Shown here: positions 1 through 11,950 of the stretch, piece by piece
Numbering within the stretch: position 1 is the first letter of the stretch
Layout of the letters: every line of letters begins with the position of its first letter
Assembly (NCBI GenBank): GCA_001692895.1
Contig: KV748176.1
Location: 4,927,092-4,991,091 of the forward strand
Source of the DNA: Cenococcum geophilum 1.58
Lineage: Eukaryota > Ascomycota > Dothideomycetes > Gloniales > Gloniaceae
DNA: 64,000 nt
Reading direction: 5' to 3'
Program-made: the position numbers and the translations under genes
The notes under the pieces: model-generated
Databases searched by the model: none
The model's input: the letters and a program-made list of their open reading frames with translations, nothing else
What the model was told of the DNA's origin: nothing

Positions 1-481
1 TTAAGTTAGTACGAACAATATATAAGCTCTATAGTGCACTAAGTATAATTATCTCTAATTACAGTATATAATTTATTAGCGACTTTTAGCAACGACTAAG
101 TAAACGCCTTAAGATAACTTTAAAACTAAGCTAGCCTAGTACCTAGAAATAGATAGCTAAACTAAAATTATTAACGCTACTATAAATAAGTACCTCTATA
201 CTTTTATTAGCTTTATATAGAATAACTAGGTTAACTACCTACTGCTAGCCGAGTTTACTATAAATAACTAAGTTAATAAGAGTATAGGTATCTCCCCGTT
301 CTTTATAAACTATAGCTTTAACCCTTACCTTAGAATTAAGCCTACTAGCCCTTACCTACTAATACTATTAGTATAAGTAAAGAAGGAGTTCTTTTGCGTA
401 GACTCTATAGCTAACCACTTTAAGCGGATAATAATATAGCTTAAGGCCCTAGCTTTAATTTTATAGTAACGCTATAAAGAT
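1..481 (+). pseudogene. Ty3/Gypsy integrase C-terminal fragment, cut by the window edge
   Basis: The + strand carries the end of a Gypsy integrase. Around 247-350 one frame reads like the conserved block AEF-NN---GISPFF-NYGFNP, followed by the long helix that precedes the C-terminal domain. It is a heavily mutated fossil with several breaks in under 500 bases. Its upstream part lies outside the window and its downstream part is cut off where the LTR of the neighbouring - strand Gypsy begins. It lies on the opposite strand from the Gypsy found on the far side of that neighbour, so the two flanks are not simply two halves of one element. Family assignment rests on the motif; which Gypsy lineage is not decided. 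Confidence 0.75.
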
Positions 482-791
482 AATACTATAAGGGCGCAGA
501 GAGACTTTAGGGAAGATTTAAAGGAATAATATAAATTCTATCTAAATCTAAGGGTATATAGCTCTTGCTAAGAATAAAACATTATATAAAGAAGAGAAGG
601 GAATAATAAGAGAATTATATAATTAAATAGTTAGGGGCTTAGTAGTTAATGCGTGCGTATATATATATATAGTCTTTAACAGACTTTAGTAAAATTTAAT
701 TAATCTAGTAGAATTTAGTTAAAGCGTTAGAATTTATCTATTAAGTATTTTATTAAGATATTTCTACTATAACTAGGCTAGTCCTATTATA
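482..791 (-). repeat. G1 3' LTR
   Basis: About 310 bp matching 29489-29798 along its full length, with differences mostly C/T or G/A. Read on the - strand it begins TATAATAGGACTAGCC (the other copy has TGTAATGGGACTAGCC). It is preceded by a purine-rich tract at 792-806, as expected of a 3' LTR. The low-coordinate end is ill defined by a few bases because the two copies differ in an AT-rich stretch. Confidence 0.8.
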
Positions 792-806
792 GTACTCCCC
801 CTTTTA
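792..806 (-). other. G1 polypurine tract
   Basis: Read on the - strand this is AGCTAAAAGGGGGAGTA, directly next to the LTR start. This is the position and composition expected for the plus-strand primer of a Gypsy element. It fixes G1 as - strand and 482-791 as its 3' LTR. Confidence 0.7.
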
Positions 807-1478
807 GCTAAAGGTCTAAATAATTAAATTTTAGTTAAGACTTATAACTTCGCGTATTATATTTTTATATTAAATAGTAGTATAGAGTTTTACTAGTTCT
901 AATTATAAATAAACTAATTAGGATTTTTTATACCTAGTATAGAAAATTACTATTAGCTTAGTTAAGGCGGTAAGCAGAACTAATATCTTTATAGTAGGTC
1001 TTAGTAAGGTAAATCTAACTAATTAAATAACTTTAACTAGTAGTTAAAGTTCCTTAATATCTTATATCTTATATAATTATATTATAAATATTATAACATA
1101 TTTTAAGTTCTTTTTAATTTTAAGCTTCCTATTATTATATTTTATATATTTATATTAGATAGTAATTATTTACCTTTATATTATATTTATTTAGCTAAAG
1201 TAGGCTATAAAGGGTAGTCCTTATAGAATTCTTTTACTAAAGAAGGCGTATTAGCCTTAATCTAGTTATAGGTTTCTTAGGTTTATATTTTATATCCTTT
1301 TTATTTAATAAAAAGTTTAAATTATTTAGATTATATTTTCTATTATATATTATTAATTAAGTTAATAAAGTAAGAACTATTACCGTTATTAATAATTATA
1401 AAAGGTAATAGCGGCACTTTATAAGTTAAAGGTTTACCTTTTAAAGGTTATAGTAAGTTTATATAAAATATTAGATAT
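807..1478 (-). pseudogene. G1 3' region: integrase/chromodomain tail and 3' non-coding sequence
   Basis: The - strand continues the G1 integrase tail that is broken off at 7488 by Copia A. Coding likeness fades at about 1090. The rest is 3' non-coding sequence carrying two palindromic modules, at about 914-957 and 1029-1051, that also occur in other elements of this window. Heavily mutated fossil. Confidence 0.6.
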
Positions 1479-1483
1479 ATTTT

Positions 1484-1689
1484 TATTGGGAATAGGGCAA
1501 ATTGCCACCATGTAAGGCAAATTGCCGTCACGTAAGGCAAGTTGCCGTCACGTGTCGCCGCGGCACTACCGTAGCGAGGAACCTTAAGTTCCTTGACCCT
1601 TACCCCTATCTATAAAGAATAAGAAAGAAAAATAACTATCATACTATCTACGAACCGTAGCTACGTGATATCCCCTTATAAGTCCAACA
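1484..1689 (+). repeat. Copia A 5' LTR
   Basis: 206 bp, matched by 7277-7482. It begins TATTGGGAAT (TG-type start altered) and ends CCAACA. Near its start is a threefold repeat of about 19 bp built on GGCAA(A/G)TTGCC-----ACGT, which is absent from the related LTR of Copia B. Confidence 0.9.
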
Positions 1690-2010
1690 CTAATTAGTGG
1701 TTAACTTTATAGTTATGCTATAGAACAGCTAGGTATTTACTAAAAAAAGATGAGCTACTATACCAGTACTACTCGTGCTAAGGGAAGCTGTCTTTTAAGG
1801 TTAGAACTAGTCCTAAACCTTAAATAGAACTCTTCCACGAATTTAAGGATCTAAAGGCTAGAACTAGTCCTAAGCCTTCCCTAGATTATAGATTCTTGCG
1901 TCTATTATATAGAACAACACGCTTTATAAGTCTTCGCAATTTAAGGCTAGAACTAGTCCTAAGCCCTATAATTGTAAATATACGTCACAAACGCGTACTA
2001 AATGATAATC
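1690..2010 (+). other. Copia A leader (putative primer-binding site and 5' untranslated region)
   Basis: Directly after the LTR is CTAATTAGTGGTTAACTT, which is also present after the 5' LTR of Copia B (20100) and so is a likely primer-binding region. I cannot name the tRNA. The next 300 bases have a repeated phrase, AAGGCTAGAACTAGTCCTAA and variants, about three times between 1795 and 1965. No gene is seen here. Confidence 0.5.
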
Positions 2011-3660
2011 CTTATACTACTAATATTCCCTTCCTCTGAAGATATAACTATAGCCACTCTAAATAACTAGAGAAACTCCTTACTACTAGGGGTAGCTATA
2101 TACGCGAAACTTATTAATAAAGATTAGGACGTATTTACCTTTAATATAACAACCTATACCATAAAATAAGTTAATAACTTTCTCCTACACCATATTCTAT
2201 TCTATTAAGATAGCTATTATGCCAATTTATAGTTATAGGAATACTTTAGGGAGGATTTTGTAGGATAAACCGCCGATACCTAGGCACTTAGTAATATTAA
2301 TATTATTTAGGATTTTTAAGACTCCCTCTAAAGGAATGGGGTGTACATTACTAAGAACAGTAACCTAATTACTAGTAATATTTACGCTATTCTTACTAGT
2401 ATAGAAGAACTAGTATAGACGGAAGCTAAGATTATACGTTAACTACAAAAACCTAAAACTAACCTATATTCTTTGGAAGGTAACTTTAATTTGGAATAAA
2501 ACCCCTAGAACGCTACTCTTTTACCTAAAGGTGCTCTACTACCTAGAGGTGCTCTTTCTCTATCTTTACTACTTCTAACTCCTCTATCCTAGCTAACTAA
2601 TAAGCCTCTATCTTAAGAAGTTACGAATCTAATAAAGGTATATTTAGATAAAGAGAAGAAGTTTGGAGGAGAATTATATAATATACTTAGAGTAAAACTA
2701 TAGGTCTTTTATAACTGCTGTAATAAGGTTAGAATTTAACACTACTAGTTCTATTATATTTTTTCTATTATATTAAAGGGACGGGCGGTAATGTTCTATT
2801 ACGACTATATTGTAGGTAAAAACTATAGCTTTAATATAATGCTTTAGCTTACTAGAGCCCACTTTAAAACTAATAAAAACCGCCAACTCTATATATCTAA
2901 ATAGCGGGAGACTATATTTTAGAGAGTTATCGCTTCTAACCTAATAATAACTCGCCTAGAGTGTCTTTAACTATTCTTTAATAAACTCTAGAAAATCTAA
3001 TATAGTTTTACTAAAACCTATTAAAACGAGAACAGTCTAAGGGACTAGGTTATCTTAGCATGCCGTAGCGTTCCTAAGTGTAACTTGGCGCTATATAAAC
3101 CTATAGATATATTTAAAGAAGTATATACTAAACTACGCTCCGCCGTAGGCACTATAATATAAATATAAGAACCCTAATAATTTTATACTAAAAACCCTAT
3201 TTAAACCGGGATTCTAGACTAATATAATTATAACTAGACTAATTAAATATATAGTGGCCGGAGTAGGGGATATGGCAGAGGGTATAATTAACGTTAACTA
3301 TAAAGTAATTATAAAGGTCCTTATGGAGGTTTATTTTGGAATAACCGTTAAAAGAAGTGCTATATTTATAAAAAGCTAAATTGCTAGTTAAATAGACACT
3401 CTCTTAATAAGTAAAAGGAGGTATATAATAAGTTCCGACAAAATACAAGAAACGTTAGAAATTGTAAGGTTACTGCGGCTTACTTTTAAAGCTTTTTGGT
3501 CTAATATAAAGGTATAAAAGACCTTAAGGATAAGGTTAATAAGGCCGAATAGCTCCTTATAGATATAGATATTAAGGACTACTCTCCTAACTAATACTTT
3601 ACTAAGTATGGTAAGGTAAATAGCATATAAACTATTACTATCCTTAATAACTAATCTACG
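2011..3660 (+). pseudogene. Copia A gag and start of pol
   Basis: The + strand shows degraded coding-like sequence without a conserved enzyme motif up to about 3660, followed by the protease region. From about 2640 to 3000 it aligns with the corresponding region of Copia B (21220-21600), which supports a shared gag. The part around 2590-3000 contains cysteine-containing text like a nucleocapsid, but I cannot define a clean knuckle. Fossil with many breaks. Confidence 0.55.
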
Positions 3661-6600
3661 TTCCATTCTATTATAAAGTTAGATATCTTTAATAAGCCAA
3701 AGGAAAGTTTTACGTTCTCCTTTAATAATAGATACTTGGCAAACGTCTTCTATAGTATTATACCAGATACTAGAGCCGCAGGAGTATCTATAGTAGGAGA
3801 ACCTTAAGTTTAAGCTCTTTAGCAGCTTAATAGCTCTGTTTAAATTAACTAATTAACGGCAGGCTAATATATAATTTGCTTTAGTAAGGGTACTATAATA
3901 TTTTTTGGTACAATTAAGGTCCAAACCCTATTAGGATATATTACCTTCTATATTATTCCCGCGAATACCCCATTCCTATTCTATATCTAAGATATAAATA
4001 AATTAGGTATTAAGCTTAATAACCTTAAGAATATACTTATTTAGGGAGATAATTAGGTGCCCGTTGTACGTAAGTAGGGTTATCCTTAGTTGCTTCTCTA
4101 ATAACCAGAAAGGAGTATTACTTAAAGTCACTTAACTAAGTTAGAGCTACGTTAACTATACCGTTGTTTTAGCTACTTATTTATTTACTAACTATTTAGG
4201 GTTCTTTAACGAGCAGGTTATAAAGTTAAGGTTAAGGTAATTAAGCATCTTATAAAGTATTACTATTACTACTAAATAAACTAGAAGTCCCCTAGCCGAT
4301 TTAAGTTTACCCTTAAAGATAACTACAACTTTAACTTCTGTATTATTATTAATGTTATATATCTTAATGGTAAGCCAGTCCTTTAAGCTGTTAACTTATT
4401 AACCTCCTTCTAAGCCGTACGTTTCTTAAGGGATATATTAGCTAGAAATGTATAGGATACCCTTTAGTTATACTAGATTAATATCTACCTAGAACCCCCT
4501 AATTAAATTATTTATAATATAGGAAAGAACTTCTTATCTACGGAGTTTTAATAATAGGTAAAAATAATAGCAATTAAGGTTAAGGAAGTCCCTATTAAGG
4601 CATATAATAGTATTAGAAAAGTAGAGCAATACTATATACTATTACGCTAAATATATAAGATTATTTCTTTAGAACTAGAGGACGCTAGCAAAAAAATTAT
4701 CTTATAGATAGCTATTAAGGCCATTAACAATTCCGCTAGCCTAGATAGGCTTATACCTATATTACTAGTCTTTAACGCCTACCCTTAAATAACTAACAAT
4801 TCTCTACTATCTCCCTTTATTATATAACGAGCTAAGGCTATTTATAAAGTAATAAAGGAGATATAACGTCTATACGCTATACGCTAGGTTAATAACGTAC
4901 TAGGAATAAGAAATGGCCTAAATACCTTAACTATACTTAATCTGCCACTCTAATCTAAAGTACGGGTATGGCGTAAAAAGGGAGGATAGTTAGGCCTATA
5001 TAAACTTATTACAATTAATAGTTAAACTTATACTCTTTAGATGCCCTATAGACCTACTTAATTCTATTTAACTATTATTAGGCCCTACTATAAAGATAAC
5101 AGTTCCAAGCCTTTATAGGATGCCCTAAAAGATACCCTAGAAGATGCCCTAAAGAAGAACCACAATTAATATACCCTAAAAGGCGACTGTAATCCTAATA
5201 TAATTATAGTAGATGTGCCATAACTATAACGCGGTAGAGGTCGCCCAAAGGGATTATAAAATTACTAACATCTTATTAATTTTAAAGAGCAATTCGTTAC
5301 TGCTATAGAGAGTAAAGTTGAGTTATTAATGGCCTTTATAACAGCTAAAAAGAAGGCTAACTTTAAGCTTACAAAATAGCTTTAAAAGGAAGGTTGTATT
5401 ATAACTCTAGGAGCTCCTTTCTAAGCATCTAATAAATAGGAAATCGACAGTCTCATTATAAGAGGAGTCTTTAAATTTAAGAAGTATAACCCTACTAAGT
5501 TTAATAGAATTTGCATCTTTAAGTTAAGAATAGTTAACGAGATTAAGGGTAAGGCTACTAACGCCCTATTTAAGAAATTAAGGCTTATTATTTAAGGTTA
5601 TAATAATAATAGTAAGGAGGTAATTCTTATATAATCTCCTATAATATAATAAGCTAGTTAGTAAGTTATTATTACACTAGCTCCCTTCTTAATAAAGAAC
5701 AAAATAGCAGTTTATTTATAAGATATTACTTAGGCCTATACCTAATTAGAGACGCGCCTTTAGCGCTTAATACTAGCATACCTTCTAGAGTAAATTCGCC
5801 ACCAATATCCCGAAGATACGATTATAGTTATACTTAAGCTACTATATAGAATTGCAGAAGCAGGAACTTATTAGTGGGCTACCTATAGCAAGCACCACAA
5901 AAAGAAGCTTTTAATAACTACTTCTATATTTAATCCCTACTTCCTTATTATAACTACAGGAACTCTATTTAGAATTATCGGCATATAAACTAATAATATA
6001 ATTATCTTAGGAGACGACCAATTCTTAGCTCTTAAAGAAGACAAGTTAGTAAAGGCAAATCTTATAGCAAAGCTAAAGGAAAAGCTTAGTTTAATAATAC
6101 TATTACTCTTTAATAGATGCATCCTCTCCCTAAATAAGGATTCTATTACTCTATACTAGAAGGGTTAAGGCAAGAAAATTAATATTATTAACGCTAATTC
6201 TCTAAAGTAAGAATATGTGGAGCAACGCGCTTACGGAGCTTATATTACTTCTATCTATTAACCCAAGGCTTTATTTAATCTCTCTATTACCACCCAATAC
6301 TAGGAACCAACTAAGGATAATATCCTTGCCCTAAATAAGCGTCTTTTTTAGCAAATAAACCATCTCAATTAGGGACTACTCTATATACCTATTAATCTTC
6401 CTACCGCTAAGCTCTTTGTATTTATTAATAGATCATTCGCAAATAATAAAGATTTTAGCTCCTAGTTAGGATATAAGATCATCATTATAAACAAATTTAC
6501 TAGAGAGAATAACTTCATAATCTATAGCAATCTTATCTATTAGAGCTCAACTAAGAGCAAGCGCGTTACCTAAAGTGTTTTAGCATTAGAGATATATAGA

Positions 6601-6930
6601 ATAGTTAGCGGAGTCAATATAGCAATTACAATTAAAACTACCCTAAAGATAATTATAGATCAACTTAAACTTTCCATTATCCCTATAATCGTATACACCA
6701 ACTCATATTCCCTCTATAAATATTTAGTTAAGCTTAGTACCACAAAAGAGAAGCGCCTCATAATTAATATTATAGCACTTTAGCAATCCTACAAGCATTA
6801 AAAACTCTTTAAGATTTAATAAATTAATAGCCAAGATAACCCAGCAGATATAATAATAAAGGCAAACCTAAACAAGGCACTAGAGACGTTTATTAATATA
6901 AATACTCTATATATATAAGTTAAAGGTTAG
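3661..6930 (+). pseudogene. Copia A pol: protease, integrase, RT, RNase H
   Basis: Domain order along the + strand: protease at about 3660-3900; integrase from about 4130 (zinc-binding start resembling the HRRFGHP block, then the core to about 4900); RT about 5450-6300, with a GDD-type stretch near 6010-6030; RNase H about 6370-6900. Copia pol is normally one polyprotein with integrase before RT, and this matches. The sequence is a fossil with dozens of breaks, nearly all of the type RIP makes. It aligns with Copia B 22240-25500 over the whole length. Confidence 0.8.
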
Positions 6931-7276
6931 GTTAAAAGGGAATCCCTAGAAATTTCTTAGTTATATAAGGTCTTAAGATATCCAAGAACTTTAACCAGCG
7001 GTTAAAGTTATCTAATTAGTTAGATTCTCTTACCAAGACTTTTTAGAGCATAACATTCTATAGACCCTAACTTAATCCAGCCAATTAGGATTTTCCATCC
7101 CCGGGATAGAAAATCGCCATTAGCTCGCTTACTGCTAGCGCCTTAGCAGCCTACCCGTCTTCGCCAACTGCTACATTATCGCATAGTATTTAGTCTTATC
7201 ATATACTATCTAGTATCGTTGCATCCTATCTGTTTATATATATATAAATAGCAACCATAAAAAGAAGAGTTGCCAG
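6931..7276 (+). other. Copia A 3' non-coding region with two palindromic modules
   Basis: Between the end of pol and the 3' LTR lie the palindrome AACTTTAACCAGCGGTTAAAG (6987-7007, continuing TT) and the palindrome built on GGATTTTCCATCC (7081-7122). Both recur in other elements of the window. TATATATATATAAATAG at about 7235 resembles a TATA box, but its role is not shown. No gene. Confidence 0.6.
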
Positions 7277-7482
7277 TATTAGGAATAGGGCAAATTGCCG
7301 CCATGTAAGGCAAATTGCCGTCATATAAGGCAAGTTGCCATCACGTATTGCCGCGGCACTACTGTAGCAAGGAACCTTAAGTTCCTTAACCCTTACCCCT
7401 ATCTATAAAGAATAAGAAAGAAAAACAACCATTATACTATCTACGAACCGTAGCTACGTGATATCCCCTTATAAGTCCAACA
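7277..7482 (+). repeat. Copia A 3' LTR
   Basis: 206 bp matching 1484-1689, followed by the duplicated target ATTTT. It ends in CCAACA. Confidence 0.9.
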
Positions 7483-7487
7483 ATTTT

Positions 7488-7967
7488 TATTTTAGTTAAT
7501 AGTTTAAGCTTATAAGTATATAGGCTTAGTTTCTTCTTAATTTAGTATAAACCTATAAACTTCTAGTCTAGTTTTTTTAAGAGTTATTAAGTCTTTAGGT
7601 TTTATATATTTAGGTAAACTATATTACCTTTTTTAAAGTCCTATATAAGAGCTTGTCCTTTATTTATATACTATTTTTATACTATTTAAGTATACGCTAA
7701 TTTACTTTATAATAGTTCCATTAACTACTTTATTTAATTAGTAAAGTTATATATATTAATTAGTTAAATCCTTTTAATTATAGGTCCTATTATATTAATT
7801 TTAGGTTATAGTTTAAATTTAAGTTAAGGGTTTTATCTATAGGTTACGTAAAACGGTATTATACCTATTAATTCGTTTCTTATATTATTTATAATAAACT
7901 TAGCTAAAGGTAGCTACTTTTCCTAGTTATTTTATAGGTAGGAGTAGTATATTTATAGGTATTATTC
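7488..7967 (-). pseudogene. G1 integrase C-terminal part
   Basis: Read on the - strand, this holds the AEF-YNN block and the PFY-TY (PFFANYG-like) block near 7820-7930. The later PSKKLD--F-G-Y block, which lies before the chromodomain in Gypsy elements, is near 7545-7600. It is the middle of the G1 integrase tail, bounded by the Copia A and LINE 1 insertions. Fossil. Confidence 0.75.
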
Positions 7968-7981
7968 TATAATTATATTTA
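7968..7981. repeat. LINE 1 target-site duplication, left copy
   Basis: TATAATTATATTTA, repeated at 13533-13546. A 14-bp duplication is typical of target-primed insertion by a LINE. Confidence 0.8.
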
Positions 7982-8450
7982 ATAATAATTTATTGCTTAA
8001 TATCCGATTCGGATCCCTATTAGGCCCATACAGACTACTTCTTATTTACATATAGGGAGAAAACTCTATTTAAGAAAAATGAGAAAACCCCGTATTCTAT
8101 CTCCCCGCCTTTTAGGACTTACCTACTTAGCGCCTATAAGTTGCCTATAGTGCTTTACTACCTTACTATTTAACCTCCTTAGGAACCACTGCTGCCGTAA
8201 CAAGCCTACGGACGCGCTAGTATTATAAACTATTACTCTACTACTGTAGAGTTACTAGGGGGCACCTACTGCTCGCCCCCTTGCCTTCTATTACTATTTC
8301 CCTTATAACCTAGAACTGATTTAGCATATTTTAACTAATAAGCCACTAGGTAACCGCCTTAAGGCCTTTTTATATTAAGAGNAGTGTATTATAGTTCTCT
8401 ATACCAGCTGCTAAAAGCATTATTTCTTAATTAGTATATAGGGGGCATAG
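7982..8450 (-). other. LINE 1 3' end region
   Basis: The last about 470 bases of LINE 1. No conserved domain is recognised; it is probably the tail of ORF2 plus the 3' untranslated region. One unresolved base is at 8382. A + strand open frame over 8468-8650 is antisense to ORF2 and is not considered a gene. Confidence 0.45.
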
Positions 8451-11400
8451 CAGTATTACGTGTTTTAGTGTCTGTCTTAGCTAGCCATATTCGCATCTTA
8501 GGCTACCTACTAGAATACCCACCCAGTAAAGCCAATCTTTTAGTCCTATTATTCCTGTTCTTAAGAGTATTACTATTATATTTTCTACCTTTATTAAGCC
8601 TTCTTAAAGCCCTTAGGTATTTACCCCTTATAGCATTAACTATACTATAACTTAGGTTCATCTTGCCTAAGTTAGCCTCTATACCTTTAACTCCCATTTA
8701 CCTCTTTAGCGTTGGTCTAACCAGTATTACATTACGGTAGATAGTTTCCTAGCATTCTTACGTATTCTACTTTAGCTCCTTTCTTTATCTTACTATTATC
8801 TTTACTAACCTCTTATATATCTCCCTTCCTCCTTTATATAGGCCTGGGCCCTAAAGCGGCACTATTCTTCTTCTGCTTTCTTTACCTGTTTCTCTAATAT
8901 TTCTTCCCTACTTTAGGGTTGTTGGTTTATTCTCCTATAGGGCACCCTAGGGTCCCTCTATAGTTTACTTAGGCGTGTCTTAATATACTTTATAACATTA
9001 GAGTTGCATTTATTTTGCGTCCTTTATATTACAGCGGCTTTAATATATAACTATAGGGGGGGAATATTGGATTCCTTCTTAAGTAGTGCTGTAGCCGTTC
9101 ACTTATACCTACCTATAATACTCTAAAGGTAGGCTATTTAGACCTTTTAAAGTGGTTTAAGGAGTAATTTAGGGGGGCCCTTCTTAGTTTCTCTAATGGC
9201 CCAAATACTGGATCTATATGTTATGGTTGGCCGGACAACTACTATATATAGTAGGCGTGACCTCTAGAAGTATAGACCCTATATAGAATTAACAATCCTA
9301 GATAAAGCAATAAACTATACTTAGCCTTTATAGGCTACTTACGCTGTATATACGCTCTACCGGAGCTTACTGTCTACCTATACTCCTAATACCCTTAGGC
9401 CCTAAACTAGTTAACCCCTAAAGCCTTAAATGCGAATTATATACTAAAGATCTATAAATTAGTTACGTTTTCTTATTAAATAGATTAGCTAGTATTTCTC
9501 TAGTAAGAATTAGACTCTATAACGTTTTGCCTATTCTATATAAGTGTTATAAGCTTTCTCTAGTATTCTACAATTCTTTACGGCTATTAGCCCGTATATA
9601 ATTAGGTTTATATCATTAATAAAGCCTATCCCCTAGGTCGCCCCTTTCTTAAAGGAGTTAAGCAGGTTGCTTATAAAAAAAAGGAAGAGTATAGGCAAGA
9701 GGGGTAATCCTTATAGTATTCCTATTATAACTATAATAGGGGGGCTCTGGTATCCGCTAAAGACTAATAATATTTCTTTCTGGCCTATAAACCCTTAGAT
9801 AAATTATATAATCCATTTTAGGAAGCCCTTTACCCTAAAAATATACAGGAGACGCTTATAGGGTATATTGTTGTAGGCACCACTAATATCTAGGCTAAGT
9901 ATTAATACTACAAAGTCCTTTCGCATTACCTATGCAGATTTAATAGTAGCAGCAAGTAGCGTAAGTGCTGATAGTGTTAAGCGGTTCTTTCTTGCCCCTA
10001 TTTGGCTTTATAGTAGTAGGGTATATTCCTCTACCGTGTCTGCTATATATTCCGCTATTACCCTTTCTAAGATCTTGCTAAGGGTGTTTTCTAAGGCAAT
10101 AGGGCGGTAGCTTTCTAGGATTAAGTAATCTGCTTTGCCTTCTTTTTATAGGATAACCGTCGTTATAGATCTTCCGAGTCGCGGGTAGTAGCCTATAGTA
10201 AAGCATATTTTGGCTATATCTATAAGCCAAGGTGCTATAAGTGGCCTATAGGTTTTTAGGGCCTTATTTAGAATCCCATCTAGTCCTAGTACTATATTAT
10301 TTAAAAGGCGGCTAATAGTTCTAGCTATTTCCTCTATTATTATATTGCTGTTAACCCACAGGTAAGTCACCGGTATTTCGCCTATAATATTACTAAGGTC
10401 TACTAGAGCCAGTTAAGGGAAGAACCTTTCTATAAGAATCTTTGCCTTCTTATTATTATCGTTTATAGCCTATAATTCTCCTGCTCTTTATAGGGGTAGT
10501 AGGTATAAGTCTTCTACTAAGCGCCCTACCTTTTTTTTTTTAACCCATTTTGCTATAGCCTAAAGGCCCTTATTATAGGGGAGGCTTAGGTTAAAAGTAT
10601 ACTTATTTATAAACCGTCTCCAGTTATTCCTTACTTCTTTTTTTAGGGTATTCTTTAGCTAGTTTTTTATATCTTTGTATTGTCTCTCATCTTTAGGGTT
10701 ATAGCTACTTATATATTTCCTTCTTACTCGTTATTAGCTGGTAACCAGAACTATGCATTATATAGACTATGCGTATCGCGCATAGAGGCCCAGTTTTGAG
10801 ATCGGGCAGTGCTCTTTTAGCCTATTTTTAATCGCTGCCTAGATCCTTTCTAGTCTTCGGTTAATTTCCTTAGGGGTGGCTAATAAGCCTTACTCGTTTG
10901 GTATTAGGTGGATTTCTTTTAGGTCTTAAAGTTATTATTTAACTATATTAAGGAAACTGTCTATCTTAAGCTTCCTTATTATATATCTTTTTCTATTTAG
11001 TTGCGCTTTAGTATCTAGGTCTAGCTATATTTAGATAGGGATATAGTCTAGGGTAAGTGCCTATTCTTCTTTAGGGTTACACCTTTTAAGTCTCTGGTAT
11101 AGGCCTTTGTCTATAAATATAAGGTCAATTATACTTTTAGTGGTGCCTTATTACTATATAATTGCTCCTAGGGGGGTAGCTAGCTTAAGGCCCCAGATAT
11201 CTATAGCTCTTAGTAGGCACTCTAACTGTTAATATACAGCAATATAGATACTCCCCTACCGTAGGTAGTAGAGGTTTATATCTTCTAGTAGGATAAACTT
11301 TATACCTTTAGTTTTTAGTAAGCTTATTACTAATATAATATTCTCTATTTATGGGACCTTTTTAACCCTAGGGTTATATACATTAATAATTTATACCAGT

Positions 11401-11950
11401 CCCCTATATATTTAGATTATTATAACTATAATATCTAGGTTAACTGCCTGCTATAACTATAAGGATAGGCTAATAGCCTTACTAATTATAAAGCACACGC
11501 GTATAGCTGCTTTTAGTTTATATAGGAGCTGGAATCCTTAGGGGTAGTATATTAATTATATAAAGGTATTATAATACGGTTCTTATATAGTAAGGATATA
11601 ATATTTCTTTAGGTCTAGACTGTCTAGTAGGGGCCTTATAAGGCGGTAGTTTGTATTGCTGTAGTTATACTATATAATAGATAGGTGGCGGACCCCTAGC
11701 GAGGGTCCTTTAACTCTCCTTCGTTCCTCACTTCTTCTATTTTTACTTTCTCTAGGATATTTAGAGCTTTTATCTCTTATATCTACACCCTAGTTACTAC
11801 TTATTTTATATAGAGCTTTCTATTCCCATATCTTATATTCCTATTAGCGCTTCTATATCTAAATCTATTATTATTACCGGTTCTTCCCCTATTCTTACTA
11901 GTTGGCTATATACCCTTTATAGGTCGGCTACGAATATTATATTTACCGCA
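8451..11950 (-). pseudogene. LINE 1 ORF2: endonuclease, reverse transcriptase, RNase H region
   Basis: The - strand shows an APE-type endonuclease, with F-L--DIN-----WG at about 11300-11230 and TPLG followed by S-IDLIFI at about 11180-11110. RT follows: a 74-codon open stretch at 10146-10370 contains the block LGLDGILNKALK (GPDGI-NE-LK in relatives), and SLDISGAYN lies at about 9905-9880. GL-L-PILFLFF lies at about 9720-9690, and GFINDINLIIYG, the FADD-box position, at about 9630-9590. The order endonuclease-RT and these motifs fit the I/Tad superfamily. Several dozen stops, essentially all TAA/TAG, interrupt it, and the second residue of the FADD box reads as I in the present sequence. Confidence 0.8.

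Larger units (their letters stand above)
1484..7482 (+). mobile_element. Ty1/Copia retrotransposon Copia A, ends complete
   Basis: A 6.0-kb + strand Copia element bounded by 206-bp LTRs and a 5-bp duplication ATTTT (1479-1483 and 7483-7487). Domain order is gag, protease, integrase, RT, RNase H, which separates Copia from Gypsy. It sits inside the G1 integrase tail. It is structurally whole but a fossil, with dozens of stops of the RIP kind. The LTRs differ at roughly a tenth of positions, nearly all transitions, so age from LTR divergence would be inflated by RIP. It is the same family as Copia B: the pol regions align throughout, but the LTRs and gag differ more. Confidence 0.9.

Noticed and set aside
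482-560. Apparent continuation of the 1-481 integrase frame into the G1 LTR
   Set aside because: A few residues (about 480-530) look integrase-like, but the same sequence is repeated at 29489 next to unrelated sequence and forms a 310-bp repeat with a polypurine tract at its inner end, so it is LTR.
3388-3666. A - strand 92-codon open frame inside Copia A
   Set aside because: Antisense to the Copia A polyprotein, with low-complexity hydrophobic composition and no start context. RIP removes CA on both strands and leaves such frames by chance.
8468-8650. A + strand 60-codon open frame, leucine-rich, like a small membrane protein
   Set aside because: It is antisense to LINE 1 ORF2 and leucine-rich only because TTA/CTA/TTG are common in RIP-mutated DNA.
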